Positions 42,002 to 54,667 of a DNA stretch of 64,000 nucleotides are shown here, one piece after another (the first letter of the stretch is position 1; each line of letters starts with the position of its first letter). The stretch comes from Dactylonectria macrodidyma (taxonomy: Eukaryota; Ascomycota; Sordariomycetes; Hypocreales; Nectriaceae), in contig JAGMUV010000043.1 in assembly GCA_020744425.1 (NCBI GenBank), forward strand, positions 62,001 to 126,000, given 5' to 3'. Position numbers and translations under genes: made by a program. Below the pieces are notes generated by a model that was not told where the DNA came from, did no database searches, and saw only the letters and a program-made list of their open reading frames with translations.

Positions 42002-42558
42002 CTAACTCCCGGGCCGGGACCAAGTGCCCCATTGCAACCCATTGGATAAAAAATCCATTTCATCGACGTCGAGAAGGTGGGCGAAGAAGGCCCGCTCTCC
42101 TGGCGCTAGCCGTAGAGAGGAGAGAACCTTGGTCGTGTCCCTATCGATCGCGGATGCCGCCGCTTCTGTTTCGGAGCAACGATAGGCGTGTCGATCAGTA
42201 GCGGCCTTCCCGCTAGAGACGACCTCGCTGGCCCTGCGAGACTGGGAGGGCTGCATTTCGCCTTGTTGTCGGTCAGCGTGGGGGTCCAATTCGCTAGATT
42301 GGATGCAGAGAAAGACGCACGTAGCAAGAGCGACAGCTCGTGTCCCAAACCTCCCAGCTTCGAGAGCTGTGCCCACACGGCGTCATTTGCGTCGTCTTGC
42401 TGGTCTTCCTGCGGCGGGTTTGGGCCGTCTGTCCAAACACAGGCCACGATACCCGAACGACACGGAGCACAGACAGACTCGCCCAGCTCGACAACGCACA
42501 ATTTGTTGCGATGGCGACAGCCCAGACAGGGCAACTTGGCTCTACCTGCGACCGGCAA
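42002..42558 (-). pseudogene. Possible Zn2Cys6-type small protein or fragment
   Basis: The minus-strand frame 42558-42106 begins MPVAGRAKLPCLGCRHRNKL and has cysteines spaced C-x2-C-x6-C-x9-C-x2-C-x7-C, close to a fungal Zn2Cys6 cluster. A second frame (42376-42002) overlaps it and ends AFFAHLLDVDEMDFLSNGLQ..., which may be the continuation after an intron or frameshift near 42145. I cannot decide which. No fungal_trans domain follows. It may be a broken regulator or a small zinc-cluster protein. Confidence 0.35.
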
Positions 42559-43549
42559 GTAGGAGAAATGTCAGTCATGATGTCCATAGAGCAACAGAAA
42601 AGTTGAAAAGGGAGCGTTCAAGCCTACATAACGTGGCGGATGACCTGCCCTTGAAGACTCGCGAATCGTCTGCCGCATTTGGTGTCATGTTGGATACAAA
42701 GGCTGGTTCTGCCTTTAGAGGGATCTTTCAGCCGAGTCTATTTATTCTCTACCACATATGTTCCCAATGGGTAAGCAATGTTCTTATACTTTGATCTTTC
42801 ATGTCCCACAAAGGATGATGATGTGAATGCGGGATCACAATCATCAACTGCGTTTTCAATGGATGGTGGGTCGCGAAGCCCCCAGGGACTTGTGCCGGGG
42901 CGGGGCCATTGAAGCTTTCAACCAACCACGGCGATGAGTCGGAACTCCCGGCTCGGCTACCGGCCCGGCTTATGAACCTCAGCGGTGTGTCCAGCTGGTC
43001 TAGCTATTCTCGACATTCCCGGGCGTAATAAATCAACTACTACTACTATTCTCGACATCCGAGCCGGCCGCATGATGTAGGTCAAACATGAGGCGGGTCG
43101 CCGGATCAGACCATCTGATATTGTTCACTGGTGCAAGCAAGCAGCCATTGCCAAGTCAGGGGGGAGTGAGACTGGGCGAACACCAGGTAGTTTAGGTGTG
43201 ACAGTGGAATTGCGTGCACATTTCAAGCCCGTCTAGTCCGTAGTGTCGCGCTATCGGCATGGATATTAGCAACTTTTAAAGAAACATGTCCCAGAGCCTC
43301 TTTGAGGTCGATTCTTTTAGTCCATCGCCAGGATGTTTACCACCACCAGCGGACCGGCCGCAGACCCACAGCGCGCCGAGCCCTCCGAGAGCAGTCTAAT
43401 GCGAGAACGCATGGTGGTACCCCTCGGCAAGCAGCTCCCAGTCCGGAAAGTCAAGCACTTAAAGATGAGGCGAGATGCACAATGAGAGCAAGTGAAAACA
43501 CGGTCATCCCCTGCCTTTATTAATAGCACACACACACACCGCCGTCGCC
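42559..43549. other. Intergenic, promoter side of the acyl-CoA oxidase gene
   Basis: Short unrelated open frames are present. A CA-rich run (ACACACACAC) lies about 15 bp before the oxidase start codon. Nothing else is supported. Confidence 0.4.
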
Positions 43550-45651
43550 ATGGCCCGCGTGCGCAAATTCCCACAAGAATCCCCCCTCTCAGTTTTTCTT
43601 TGGGGCGGCCAGGAGAAATATGATCGGCGCAAAACCATCCTCGAGGCCTTCTTGAGCCGCCCTGTGTTTTCCAAGTCGTTGGTCACCACTCCTGCGGTTG
43701 CTCGCAAGGAAGCATACACGCGCGCAGTTCTTCAGGCGCGCGAACTGATCGAATTGAAGCTGAAACACGGCTGGTCCAATGCGACCTTCCTCGACGCCGT
43801 CCACATGCTGGAAGACGGGGTGCCAGTAATTCCACAGTTCCGCATCTTTCTGTCCAACCTGGAGAGGCAAATGTCCGACGAGCAAAAGGCTGTGTGGATT
43901 CCCAAGGTGGAGCGATTCGAAATCTTTGGCTCCTACTGTCAGACAGAGTTGGGGCACGGCTCGAATGTGCGAGCCATCGAAACAACAGCAACCTTTGACC
44001 AGGAAACCGACGAATTCGTCATCAACTCGCCAACTCTCAGCAGCACCAAGTTCTGGATTGGAGCCACAGGTGTATGGGCAACGCATTCCATTGTGGTAGC
44101 TCGGCTCCTGATTCGAGGCAAAGATTATGGAATTCATTTGTTCTTGACTCAACTCCGCGACTTGGACACGCAACAGCTGATGCCCGGCGTCGAGATCTAC
44201 GAACTAGGCCCCAAGGTTTTCCAAGGAATGTTAGGCATGGACAATGGCGCCGTGCGATTTCAAAACGTTCGGATACCGCGATCTCAAATGCTGGCCCGCA
44301 ACGCGCGTGTCGAACGGGATGGATCATACGTACCTCCGGCTAATGTTCACCATTCCCTCGGTTCGATGGTGGCCATCCGGGCATTGATGGCCGAAATTAC
44401 TGCCTTTCCTCTTCTCCGAGCCGCCAGCGTCGCTTATCATTACACTAATTTCCGTCGCCAGTTCAAGAAATCGGAGGCAGACCAAGAAACGGTCGTCTTC
44501 GACTATGCAAGCGTCCGCTACCGCCTACTGCCGCTGTTGGTGCAGGGCACAGCCCTTGCTCTTGTCGGGCGCCACATCAAGGAGGAGTATGACGAATACA
44601 CCAGGATCATGCTGGAAACAGGTGACACCTCACGGCTGCAGGACCTGCATCTCCAGACTGTCGGAGCGAAGGTATACTCAACGGAGATCACTGGGCACGG
44701 CATCGAAACCTGCCGAATTCTTTGCGGTGGCCACGGCTACAGCGCCTTGTCTGGATTTGGGCGGATGTATGCAAATGCCATCAACGCCATCACCTACGAA
44801 GGGGACAACTATGTTATTTCTCAGCAGATACCCCGAGCGGTATTGAAGCACTGGAGAGCGTAAGTTTACTCCCAATCGAGGGCGGGTAGCTCGTGTCGAA
44901 CCAAAGGCAACATACTAACTTTGAACGACTGCAGGGAATCAGAGGCATCAATTCCATCTCTGTCTTATCTGCGCCTTCTCAGAGGCCATTCTAAATACCC
45001 TGGCCTCGCCGTCTTGTCGTCGGACGATTGGTTGGCATTGCCTTCTCAGCGGTGGCTGCTCGAGCAGCACCTGGCCATCCTGGCCCAACAACACATCGAG
45101 CACATCGAAAAGGGCTTTGATACGAGCTTTTCTGCACACCATTTTACCATGGCTCACAGCGATTTCGTGTACTGGAATGGTTTGTGGAAGGTGGTGGAGA
45201 AAGCACCGGAATCCTTCAAGGACTTGTTGACAGCCGTAGCGCAATTGGTATGTCTTGGCTTTTCCTCCCTTTCCCATACTCGTTTCTGATGTCACTGAAC
45301 TGAAACAATGTTCTCGTCGAAAAATTGCAGTTTTCCCTTTCGATTCTTATCAACGCCGTGAAGGATGTTGCTGGCCATAACCCAGCAATCACATCCACGA
45401 ACCGAGGTCTTCTGAAGCAGGCATACGACTCCGCCTTGACGCACTTTGCCCAGTTCGCAGGGACGCTCGTTGAGGGGTTCGACTTCACTGAGTTTGAGTT
45501 GGATTCGGCCCTAGCCCGTTCTGACACTGATCCATATCAAGCGCTCATGATGGGCGCTAGGGACAGTGAGATCAATGCCAGTCAGCATCTCTGGCCTGTT
45601 ATTGTTGGTGCGAGAAGCGTTTGGAAGGAAGTCAACGCTGCAAAGCTTTAA
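43550..45651 (+). CDS. Peroxisomal acyl-CoA oxidase
   Basis: Exons 43550-44859, 44935-45247 and 45331-45651 give 647 residues, normal for the family. Introns are 75 and 83 bp with GTAAGT and GTATGT donors. The FAD/acyl-CoA core shows SYCQTELGHGSNVRAIETTA and STKFWIGATGVWATH. The catalytic base is the glutamate of AINAITYEGDNYVISQQ, after CGGHGYSALSGFGRMY. The C-terminus ends AKL, an acceptable PTS1 signal, so import into peroxisomes is likely. It would oxidise acyl-CoA to trans-2-enoyl-CoA with release of H2O2 in beta-oxidation. In fungi such extra copies sometimes serve secondary metabolism; nothing here proves that. Confidence 0.93.
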
Positions 45652-46408
45652 CGTAGTAAATTTGTCTTGCTCGAATTCGTTTATATGTTTGATTCTCCAA
45701 GAGCACATCACAATCTTGCGCTGGCATAATAATCGTCAATCGCCACATTCATCGAGGGTGTCCCGGGTAGGTTCCAAGAGGGTTGACAAAGCGCTACCAG
45801 GCAAATATTTACAAAGGTGCTATACGACGGACTGAAGAGGCGCGAAGTAGACACCCTTTCACAGCTACGCATAGGAACAGCGACGATTAATAGCTACCTG
45901 TCGAGGATTAGCATAGTAGAATCAGAGTTATGTGACTATAGATGGGCAGTTGAGATAATAGAATATTTTCTCTTTCAATGAACTAAGAGGAATATATAAT
46001 ACAAAGGCGTAAGATAAATTTGACAAAGTGAGATAAGAAACCTGATATTCTTTTTAAGAGAAAAGTCAGTATTGTTGAACAGAAAGGGGGTCACGTGCGG
46101 GGTTATGGGTCTTAATATTACAAGTGGATACCTGAGATATCTGAGGGGCAGAGACAATTCCCCAGATACAACAACAGAACAGAACAATCAACTGATTTGA
46201 CATCAATGGCCCGAATGCCCGTACTGTCTGACAATAGTAAGTAATATAAGTCATAGTCTAATAATAGTAGAATAGTAGATTTAATATAACTAAGTGTGTT
46301 AATAACTGGTGAGGCTATTTCTATAAAAGTGCTAAATGAATGTACTTATATATTAAGGGTGTACTAAGCGGCTTACTAGGTGAAAGTGAGTTGTTTCTTA
46401 TAGCTTAT
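45652..46408. other. AT-rich flank, no gene
   Basis: This is 3' flank of the oxidase, then AT-rich sequence up to the piggyBac-like element. I looked here for the missing left part of the MITE truncated at 50863 and did not find it. Confidence 0.45.
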
Positions 46409-46657
46409 TATCCCATCGGCTGTCATAAACCTCCATTCCGTACCTCGCCCCACATCACCCCTGTCATCATGACAGTACCTGCGGGGAACCCAAAAACCCC
46501 TCTCAGACCCTTCACAGCTAAAATCACACATAATTCATTTTGCTCATTACAATGCCCTCCCGAAAGATACCTCCCAAGATACCGGCAGTCAATATCTATA
46601 ATAACAATAGTTTCATAACAGAAGAAAACAGCAGACGCGAGCAAGCGGCTGATAATA

Positions 46658-48862
46658 CCATCCAGTACCCCTCTGCCGATAAGACCCCTCTACTGATAAG
46701 CAAAAAAAAAGTTTCCCCATACAAACTGCTAATTTTCAACCCCTCACAAAGAGCCACCAGAAATACGAAAACAAGTCAATTCCTATTTTTCCAGCTTGGA
46801 ATCGAATGTATTTTAATATAGTCTTGGTCTTCTAACTTCACGGCCTGCGCGCGTGCGTGTGACAGCTAACTCTTCCGCCTCCGAATTTGAGCCCTCATTC
46901 TCTTCCACTCCTCCCACCTCGATCACCTCTTCGACACCCTCTGTCTCTTCAATCACTTCGTTTGGCTCAGAAATAGTGTCACCGGTCACTAGAGACTCGG
47001 CCAGTGTCATAAACTTCCTGTTGGGATTCGGTATCGCTTTCCTCTTCTTGCCTCTGCTCAGCCTCCCGACTTCCTCCTCTAAACTGGCTACTCTTGAGCT
47101 TAGAGAAGCGATCTTTGACTCTTGTGCTTCAAAACCTTTCGATATCACAGAATAGCGCCTTCTTGTCGAAGGGCTTTTGTTCTTACCTAGATCCCTGATG
47201 TGACGGCTGGTCTTTGGCGTGTTATCAGAGTCGCGTTGCCCGTCGCTGAGGCCGTCTGATGCGGGCGTCGTTTCCTTCTTGTCAGGCTGGATCTCAGGAT
47301 GTATGAGCGCTTTCCGTCGAGAAATCGGCCAGTTTCCAGTCACTCTCCAACCAGAAAGGATGTTTTTCTTCGTCATACCCACTTCTCTGCCTTTGGCATA
47401 GGCCTTGATGAAGTTGACCTTGTCCACCGGCGCAGAATCGGTCAGGCTTGTCAGCTTTTGGAGTTCTTTGCGATAGGCCGCCTTGGATGCATTAAATGGA
47501 CCATTGTCGAGTGGTTGTAGGCCGTGGGAGCAGTGAGCCGGCAGGTAACAACAATACACGTTGTTCAAAAAGCACGTAGCCATCCACTCATCCTAGATTT
47601 ACGGTCAGCGACATCCCCGGCCAAGGTGGCCCGGAAAAGGCGGATACGAACAGATACATGGCTTCGATGACCATCTAGTATGATAAGCCTCGCATCTGAC
47701 TCATCTTCCGGCTGTGTTTGGGGAAGATAGACCTGTTTGAGCCACTCGACCGCGATATGGTTGTCTGTCCAGCCGTTGTCGGACGTGATGTAATACCAGT
47801 CAGCCACTTCCTTGAGCTCATCAATAAACCACTGTTGCTGAAGCTCTTTGCCTTTAAAGATAATCCCCGGCTTCAGAAGACGGCCAGTTGCAGTTGCGGC
47901 TTCGAGAAAGCTGGTCCAAGTGCGGGACTGGGAGCCTTTGAGGAAGGCTTTCTTCTTGGGGTCGCTACTGCCGATAACTAAGGAATCCAAGCCTATATTG
48001 GCAGCTGGTTAGTTTGTCTCATGAAAGAAACGACAAAATACTCACCAAATCCGGCCATGATGCCGCCCTCGTCAACATTAACAGTGTTCTCAGGTTTGAT
48101 CCAGCCATATTCGCTCTCGCGGATGTCAAAGTACCAATTGACGGCGGTCGGGGTAAAACAATTGAACCTCGACGCCTCCTGGCGTTTTCCTATCTTGGTC
48201 TTTATGGACGGATGTCGTTTCATAAACCTGGCTAGCCAATGTACGCCGATAGGCTTTTCCCTGCCTTGCTGTTGTAGGAGGGCAGCGACGGTGGCGCGAA
48301 CTTGACTGTGAGAAGGAGCATAGCCCAAGGCCTCTTGTCGAAGTATCCAGGAAACTAATCTGGACTCCTGAGACTTGGATAACAGCTGGGCGGGATGGGT
48401 GACCTCGGACTTTGGCGGTACACCTCTTAATCGGTTCGAAAGAGTCGGCTGAGGGATGCCGTGCTTCTGGGCGGATTGGTTCTGCGAGAGACCGTTATCT
48501 GTGACATCCAATATTGCTTCAATAACGTCATCCTCTGTGTAAGAAGCTCGAGCCATTTTTCAAGGCGATTATGGAAGGCCGGCGCAGATAAAAGTCCTAC
48601 AAGCTTTGGGGAGGAGTGTTCGTGGAGGAGGCATTGATAGAAATTTTGCGATAGTTCCATGCGGCCAAACCGCCCATATAGCGTAAGCAACAATAGCATA
48701 ATACGAAACAGCATGAAACTCTCAATAAGACACAACTTGTTTCACGTAAATAACTTCAATTTTGGCCAAGCACCGTGTAAGTGAAATTGGGCATTTTGTA
48801 TGGGGAAACTTTTTTTTTGCTTATCAGTAGAGGGGTCTTATCGGCAGAGGGGTACTGGATGG
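46658..48862 (-). mobile_element. Fot/pogo element B3 inserted in PGBD2
   Basis: This 2205-bp element has inverted repeats beginning CCATCCAGTACCCCTCTGCC and two ACCCCTCT..GATAAG units at 17-bp period. TA flanks (46656-46657, 48863-48864). Its length equals that of B1 within a base. Confidence 0.92.
46813..48556 (-). CDS. pogo B3 transposase, three exons
   Basis: Exons 48556-48046, 47992-47658 and 47592-46813 give 541 residues. Intron positions match B1 and B2, though the second donor is six bases earlier (after GHRSH). Catalytic aspartates are in NVDEGGIMAG, LIILDGHRSH and LQPLDNGPF. The HTH N-terminus starts MARASYTEDDVIEAILDVTD; the tail is acidic and ends RAGREVRRPRLY. The frame is intact even though the host element PGBD2 is full of stops, so B3 probably arrived after that decay or escaped it. 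Confidence 0.88.
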
Positions 48863-50862
48863 TACATGCCGGCCTGAGTTTCCCCCAGCTGAAGACCGCG
48901 GCTTCAACTTTCAACCTTTCAACGTGCCGCCTCGCGACCTTAAGGTCAACCCACTGCCCCAGGAGCCACTACAGCTCTTCCAGCTCTTTGTGCCTGTTTC
49001 CCTAGTCGAAAGCTGGGTTAAATACACCAACAACTAGGTCGCCAGCTTGCATAAGAGCGGCGTCATTAACAGCCAAAACCACGAACTGAAAGATAGCTCA
49101 AGGCTGCAAAAGTGGACGAGGCTCAAGGTCTCCGATGTATACATCTGGCTTGGAATCCTGATTTATATTGGACTCCACAAGGAAACTAGGATCGAAGACC
49201 ATTAGAAAACCTCTTCGCTTAGGGACCAGCGTCCTACCTACTCCATCATCAAGTTTATGACCTACAATAAGTTTCAGCTTCTTCACCGCCACCTCCGACC
49301 CTTTGACCACACCAAATTCGTACCTAATGAACGCTTCCCTAAGGTATTCCAATGTGCACAACCGTAGTCTGATCTTATACAATACGTATCAACGCAGCTC
49401 TTAGAGCCAGGCTCTCATCTCGCTGTGGATGAGGGCATGATCCAATATGAGGGGAGATCTCACCAGAAAACCACCGTACAGAACAAGCCGATCAACACGG
49501 GGTTCAAGGTTTGGGTTATAGCCCAAAAGGGCTTCTTTTTACGGTGGATTTGGCACCAGCCCGGTCTAAAATACGGCCCTGTAGGTATTGAACCTACTAA
49601 GAAGAGGAGGACTGGAGTGGGAAGAGGAAGAGGCAGAGGCAGAGGCAGAGGAGGCAGAGGCAGGCCGGCGAGGCCGGCGAGGCCGAGGGAGGTTGAGGAG
49701 GTTAAGGAGGTAATAGAGGTTATGACTAATAGGGATAAGGTCATCCCTCTGAACTCGACTCAGAGCGTGGTTATTTCCCTTATCAATATGCTGCCACCGG
49801 CCGTATACCACGTCTTTATAGATAACCTCTTCTCGTCGTCCGACCTCTTTCTCTCCCTTCATCAGCACGGCCACGGGGCTACAGGCACAGCCCGTGCTAA
49901 CTGCGGTATCTATAAAGACCTCGCAGTCTCAAAAAACAAGGATAAGTTAGGGAAATCAGGCTATGAGTTTAATAAGATCCGGGTCATACCAACAGCTAAT
50001 AATCAGGTAAGTAACTAAGATAGAATTATATATGATTCCCTTACTAAGTTCTCTCTTCGTCCTAGGTCAACCAAATCGCGTAGAAGGATAATGCTCTCGT
50101 ATTATTTATATCGACCGTTTTTAAGGAGAACGAGAGAATTGAGTGTAAGAAGAAGAAGCCGTCAACAGACCACATCCAGGCACGGCCGATACAGCGTTTC
50201 TTTAGTGATGAGACCGTCAAGCTAATTAGCATTCTTACAGTTGCCGCTGAGTACAATAATGAGATAAATCATGTAGATCGAGGCGACTAATTGAGGTCAT
50301 ATCACAGCTATGATCACCCTGTCCGCCGGGGCGCTTGGCAGGCCCTAACTTGGCACTTCCTCTTAGAGGTTATCCTTGTGAATAGCTATATTCTTCAGCT
50401 TCACGGGCAGCCAAGTTGGAAGAGATATACGAGTCAGGTTGAGTGGCGTGAGCGGCTTTATAATGATATCTTCAAGGCTTTCCACCATGACAGTCAGTCG
50501 CGGCAAAGGTTTCGAGCTGGGGACGAATTTACGCCTGTTCAACAGCACAATTACGTCTCAAGAGGGAAAAAATCAGACTGCATTCCTTGTCAGGGCCTTC
50601 GGGTTGGGGAGGTTAGGTCAAAAAGCCAAAAAAGAAAGCCCTTAGCAGGTGTGAGCGGCAACAGAAGGAGGCCAAGGCGGCCGCGGAAATCATGGAAGGG
50701 ATGCGACAAGTGCGATGTAGCGATTTGTAACTCGAAGGATTGTTGGGACTTCTACCATAGGCTAATTTAGGTGGGGAGGAGATGTACCTTTTATTTACGC
50801 CATTTTAATTGGGTCGACCCCCCTGTCGTGACCGCGTTGGAGGTTTATGACAGTTGATGGGA

Positions 50863-51278
50863 TAGGGTAGGGAGCTGCAGCCCAGGCTAAAGAAGCTGTG
50901 GTTGGCATCCTATCACATCCCACGGAAGGGCGTGTGCATGATCAACTTAGCAAGAAAGATTGAATCTAACAACTCGTATTTAGATTATGGGGGAATTCTG
51001 CGAATCTAAATACACTATGAAATCCTATGTTGTGTTAAAGATGTGACGAGAACAAGGGGGTGTTGAAAAAGTTCATTGCAGTAGATCCAACCAAAGTACT
51101 ATAGATAAGATTATCTAATCTTATCAGATAAGGGTACTACACGGCCGATAGCATTTTAGCTATCGTGATATCACACTTAGCTGAAAAAAAGTGTGATATA
51201 TATTCACGGTGATATATATCACTTTAGCACTTTAGCACAGTGTGATATCACTTTAGCATATCACAATACGCAAGTCTG
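50863..51278. mobile_element. Truncated hAT MITE copy, identical to part of the one at 36189
   Basis: All 416 bp match 36304-36719 without a difference that I can find. The left 115 bp of the MITE are missing: the copy begins exactly at the TA next to the right end of PGBD2. The right end is followed by TCCTATAA, presumably one half of the original target duplication. Confidence 0.88.
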
Positions 51279-51958
51279 TCCTATAAACTATTCTCAACTC
51301 TTTGGGTTTCTAGCGTTAAAACGTAATTGTTGTTGATGAAAAGGCTGTTATTAGCTAAAGCCAACTTCGTTCCTTAAGGCTCCTTTGCACAAACCACGAC
51401 CGGTTTGCCTCTCCTGTTATTTCATTAATTTTTACGCAACTACCATGGTTGTCTAACGATCGATTATTTGGTGGGGTTGGAGCTGAAGCTGGTGGCTAAT
51501 CAAAAGACAATGTGTCCCACTAAAATAGTATCGCGGCGCCTGGGCGCTGATTTTATTGCGGCGCCTGGGCGCCGTTCCAGTGGAAGCCGAGGCCCCGCCG
51601 AGGAATGGACAACATGGCTTGCAACACGCTGCGCGACCAAACCTTGAACAGGTGGAATTGCGCGAGGGGTATCCACTCAGACCATGAAATAATCATGTCA
51701 CTGGAAAGGGGGTTCTCGGCTGATTAATTCAGCTTATCAATCAACGTGAGTAAGGGTGTCGGCCTGGCCTCGGCCGTCGGCATTCTCATCGGCTCGGCCT
51801 ACGGCTTATGGTATCCATCGACCGGTCTGAGAAGGCCAAGAATCCATAAAACCACTCGCTGCCTCTTCAGTTCATGCTCTGTTCCAAGCAAGATCTTGTC
51901 ATCTTAACTCTCATCTCACGACGTAACTACTTTGAAGACTTCATAACCCTTCCAAACC
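51279..51958 (+). other. Upstream region of the NmrA-like gene
   Basis: No ORF is supported. GCGGCGCCTGGGCGC occurs twice, at 51533-51547 and 51558-51572, in the same orientation; it might be a regulatory repeat. The CT-rich leader at about 51880-51958 fits a fungal promoter. Confidence 0.4.
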
Positions 51959-52988
51959 ATGGCTCTCATCAAGAATGTGACGGTGGTCGGCGTGAGTAAT
52001 TATGGAGTAATATCCCCGGACTCTCGCTTACATCCCGTTCTAGGCCACTGGCAACGTTGGACCGCACATAATCTCAGCCCTCCTAGAGCGGTCTTTCCAA
52101 GTCACTGCGCTTACTCGGACTACATCAAGCCACACTTTTCCTCCAAGGGTTACCGAAATCAAGACTGACTACACTCCTTCCTCCCTTGAACGGGCCTTCC
52201 AGGGCCAAGATGCTGTTATCTGCACGCTCGGGTATGGTGGCCTGGAGAAGCAACTGGATCTCGTCGATGCTGCCGAGAAAGCTGGCGTAAAGCGGTTCAT
52301 TCCTAGCGAGTTCGGATCGCCTAAGGGCAAAAACGACATCCCAGAATACACCAACTTGCTTCAGAACAAGCTGAAAGTAGTGCAATATCTTCAGCAGAAA
52401 GCTGAAAAGAATCCGCAATTTTCATGGTCTGCATTTACAACTGGGACCTTTCTCGACAGAGTATGAACTCAAGTTCCGGCCCCTGACACCAGGAGACGGC
52501 CATGTTGCTTTAAAGATGAATCACTAATAAAATCCTAGGCATTGCTTACATTCCCAGACTTTGGGTTCGATGTGAGGAAGGAGTCTGCCACTATTTTTGA
52601 CTCTGGAAATGAGCCCTTTACAGCTATGACCATTCAAAGCATAGGCAAACCGGTCGTGGCTTCGCTTGACAAATTCGACGAAACTAAAAATCGATATATT
52701 GGCATTTCGTCACTCACGGTCACACAAAACGAGGTTCTCGCCGCTTTTGAGAAGCAGCTAGGAAGACCTTGGAATGTGACTAGGAAGGATACAAAGGAGG
52801 TCCTCGCGGAGGCTAAGCAAAAGATGGCAAAAGGCGATTTCAAGGGCGGTTATGTTGGATTCATGATTGCCCAGATGTTTGAAGACAATGCTGGCAGGGC
52901 TGCTGTAGATGGAAGGGATAATCTGATATTAGGAACGCCCCAAGAAACCTTAGAGGATCTCGTCAAGCTGATCCTTTCCCAGATTTAG
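51959..52988 (+). CDS. NmrA-like / isoflavone-reductase-like NAD(P)-binding protein
   Basis: Exons 51959-51991, 52044-52460 and 52539-52988 give 299 residues, the usual length. The first splice completes the Rossmann motif: VTVVG joined to ATGNVGPHI (GxxGxxG). VKRFIPSEFGSP is the conserved NmrA segment after strand 5, followed by FTTGTFLDR and, in exon 3, LLTFPDFGFDVR. Members are atypical short-chain reductases or redox-sensing regulators; the substrate is unknown. Pogo A3 begins 24 bp after the stop codon, so the native 3' UTR and terminator are displaced. Confidence 0.9.
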
Positions 52989-54667
52989 ATTTCTTGGTAT
53001 GAAGTAGCTCTAACGTACTCCACAAGTGAGTCGGTCACCCAAGTGAGTCGGTCAAAAATCTTAATCCTCAATATAGAACATTAAATAAAAACACAACAAA
53101 GCATCTAATCAATTAAAACTAATTGCTATTCTCTTCACTAGACGTCTTAATAACTACCTGACATGTTCTTGCGTTATGACCGGTCTTGCCGCATGTTCCA
53201 CAACGCCTTTCCTTCGGTCGCGCCGACCCTCCTTGACCACGATTTCTCGACGATTCGACCACTAGCTGCGCATCAACATCCTTCTGATCAATTGAATCCC
53301 TCCCTTCATCCAGAGTCATCTTTCCTCCATTACGGAGGCGTGTCTTTTTTGCTCTGCGCCGCTTACTAAGGGTCTCATTCGCCTGTCGAAGGATCTGGTT
53401 CTCAGACTTCAATAACGCCATCTGATGCATTATTGCCTTCGTTCCCTTAGATAGCGACTCAATCGCTTCAAAAATATATGTCGGGGAGCTGCTTTGGTGC
53501 CTTTCAACTCGTCTTTTGAGAAATTCAGACTGAGAGCTGGCCTCAAGGACGGTCTTTGGGGTCTTCGAGACCCAAGGGTCAGGAAGGCTAGCTTCCTCCT
53601 CGACCGGTGTTGGAGTCCGTAGCTGGATATCAAGCTTCGATAGCACACTCTCCGGGTCTAGAGGAACAAGCCCTGCTCCTCTAAAACCCCCTCGAATGTT
53701 GCTTTCTGTCATTGCGGCTTGGTGGGCGGCGTAAAAGGCTGGAAAGAACTCGGTCTTCGAAATGTGGGTTATAGAGCATCTGATCAATTGCTCTATTTCC
53801 CGACCGTAGGCCTTTTTGAGCGGCCCAAAGCACCCGACATCGAGAGGTTGAAGTAGGTGAGACGAATGAGGCGGCATACAAAGCGTGATGATGTTGTTTT
53901 CCTCGCAATATAGCTCAAAGTCGGTCGAGTGGTGGCTTTCGTGCCCATCGAGGATCAGAAGGCGATAGCGACCATTTGGTCGGGTCTTTGTGTGCCGATC
54001 GAAGTGCTTGATCCACTCAAGGCCCGTCTCGTTGTCGGTCCAGCCATTTTTGGTCGTGGCGATAGCCCAATCGCCCGGGAGGTTGCTTTCTTGATACCAG
54101 CTGGCGAGGTGATATTGGCCCGCAACCACGATGAACGGCTGGATTGCCCAACCTTCTGCATTAATAGCCTGGATGACTGTAACCCATTCCCGGTTTCCAG
54201 GCTGGACTGATTTCGCCTTTCCACGCCGTTCTGCGCCTGTAACAACCATTCCGCTTGCGATCATACCCATCATAAAGCTAGTCTCGTCAAAGTTATAGAT
54301 ATCAGCTAGGGTGATGCCGTATTTCGCGATTATGTTCGCTACGAGCGAGAACCACTCACGAATGAGGGTCGGATCTTCGCATTTGGCTCTCTGGTAATCA
54401 TATTTGCGATTAAAACGCGTCGTAAGCTCTGGTTGTCGCCTAACGAAGTTGGAAGCCCAGTTCTTTCCGACAGGTGACGCGTCGCGGTCGGCAAGCAGTC
54501 GGTTAGCCATTTCTTCCACACCACGAAGTCGCGGGGGAAATCCTCGTGAATCTAGGTCGAGAATATACTCAATAAGAGTCTGTTCCTCTAGATCAGATAG
54601 TTTACGTGATTTAGGGATAATATCGCCTCGGAAGGGTCTGCCATTATGTCGGTCAAGAAGAGTACTA

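Larger units (their letters stand above)
46552..50770 (+). pseudogene. PGBD2 transposase, RIP-like stops and nested insertion
   Basis: The N-terminus (MPSRKIPPKIPAVNIYNNNS) is cut off by B3 at 46657. From 48880 the frame resumes as LQLFQLFVPVSLVESWVKYT, stops at NN*VAS, continues through DVYIWLGILIYIGLHKE, stops at EDH*K, then runs open at 49425-50018 (VDEGMIQYEG...VFIDNLFSS). Further stops are at QIA*KDN and RGD*LR. Against PGBD1 these positions are W, W, W and Q, so all fit TGG-to-TAG or CAA-to-TAA. A zinc-binding tail is still readable to 50770 (CDKCDVAICNSKDCWDFYH). Confidence 0.85.
46411..50862 (+). mobile_element. piggyBac-like element PGBD2, degenerate, containing pogo B3
   Basis: Inverted repeats begin TCCCATCGGCTGTCATAAAC on the left; the right end is its near inverse. 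TA flanks at 46409-46410 and 50863-50864. Its first 240 bp align with the left end of intact PGBD1 (54668 onward). B3 is inserted 248 bp inside. Without B3 the element is about 2.25 kb. Confidence 0.86.

Noticed and set aside
46300..46410. Missing left part of the truncated MITE
   Set aside because: Only vague AT-rich resemblance; the CAGACTTGCG end is not there.
48865..50770. PGBD2 right part as an independent functional gene (open frame at 49425-50018)
   Set aside because: It is the middle of a transposase with stops before and after; the start and zinc tail are out of reach.
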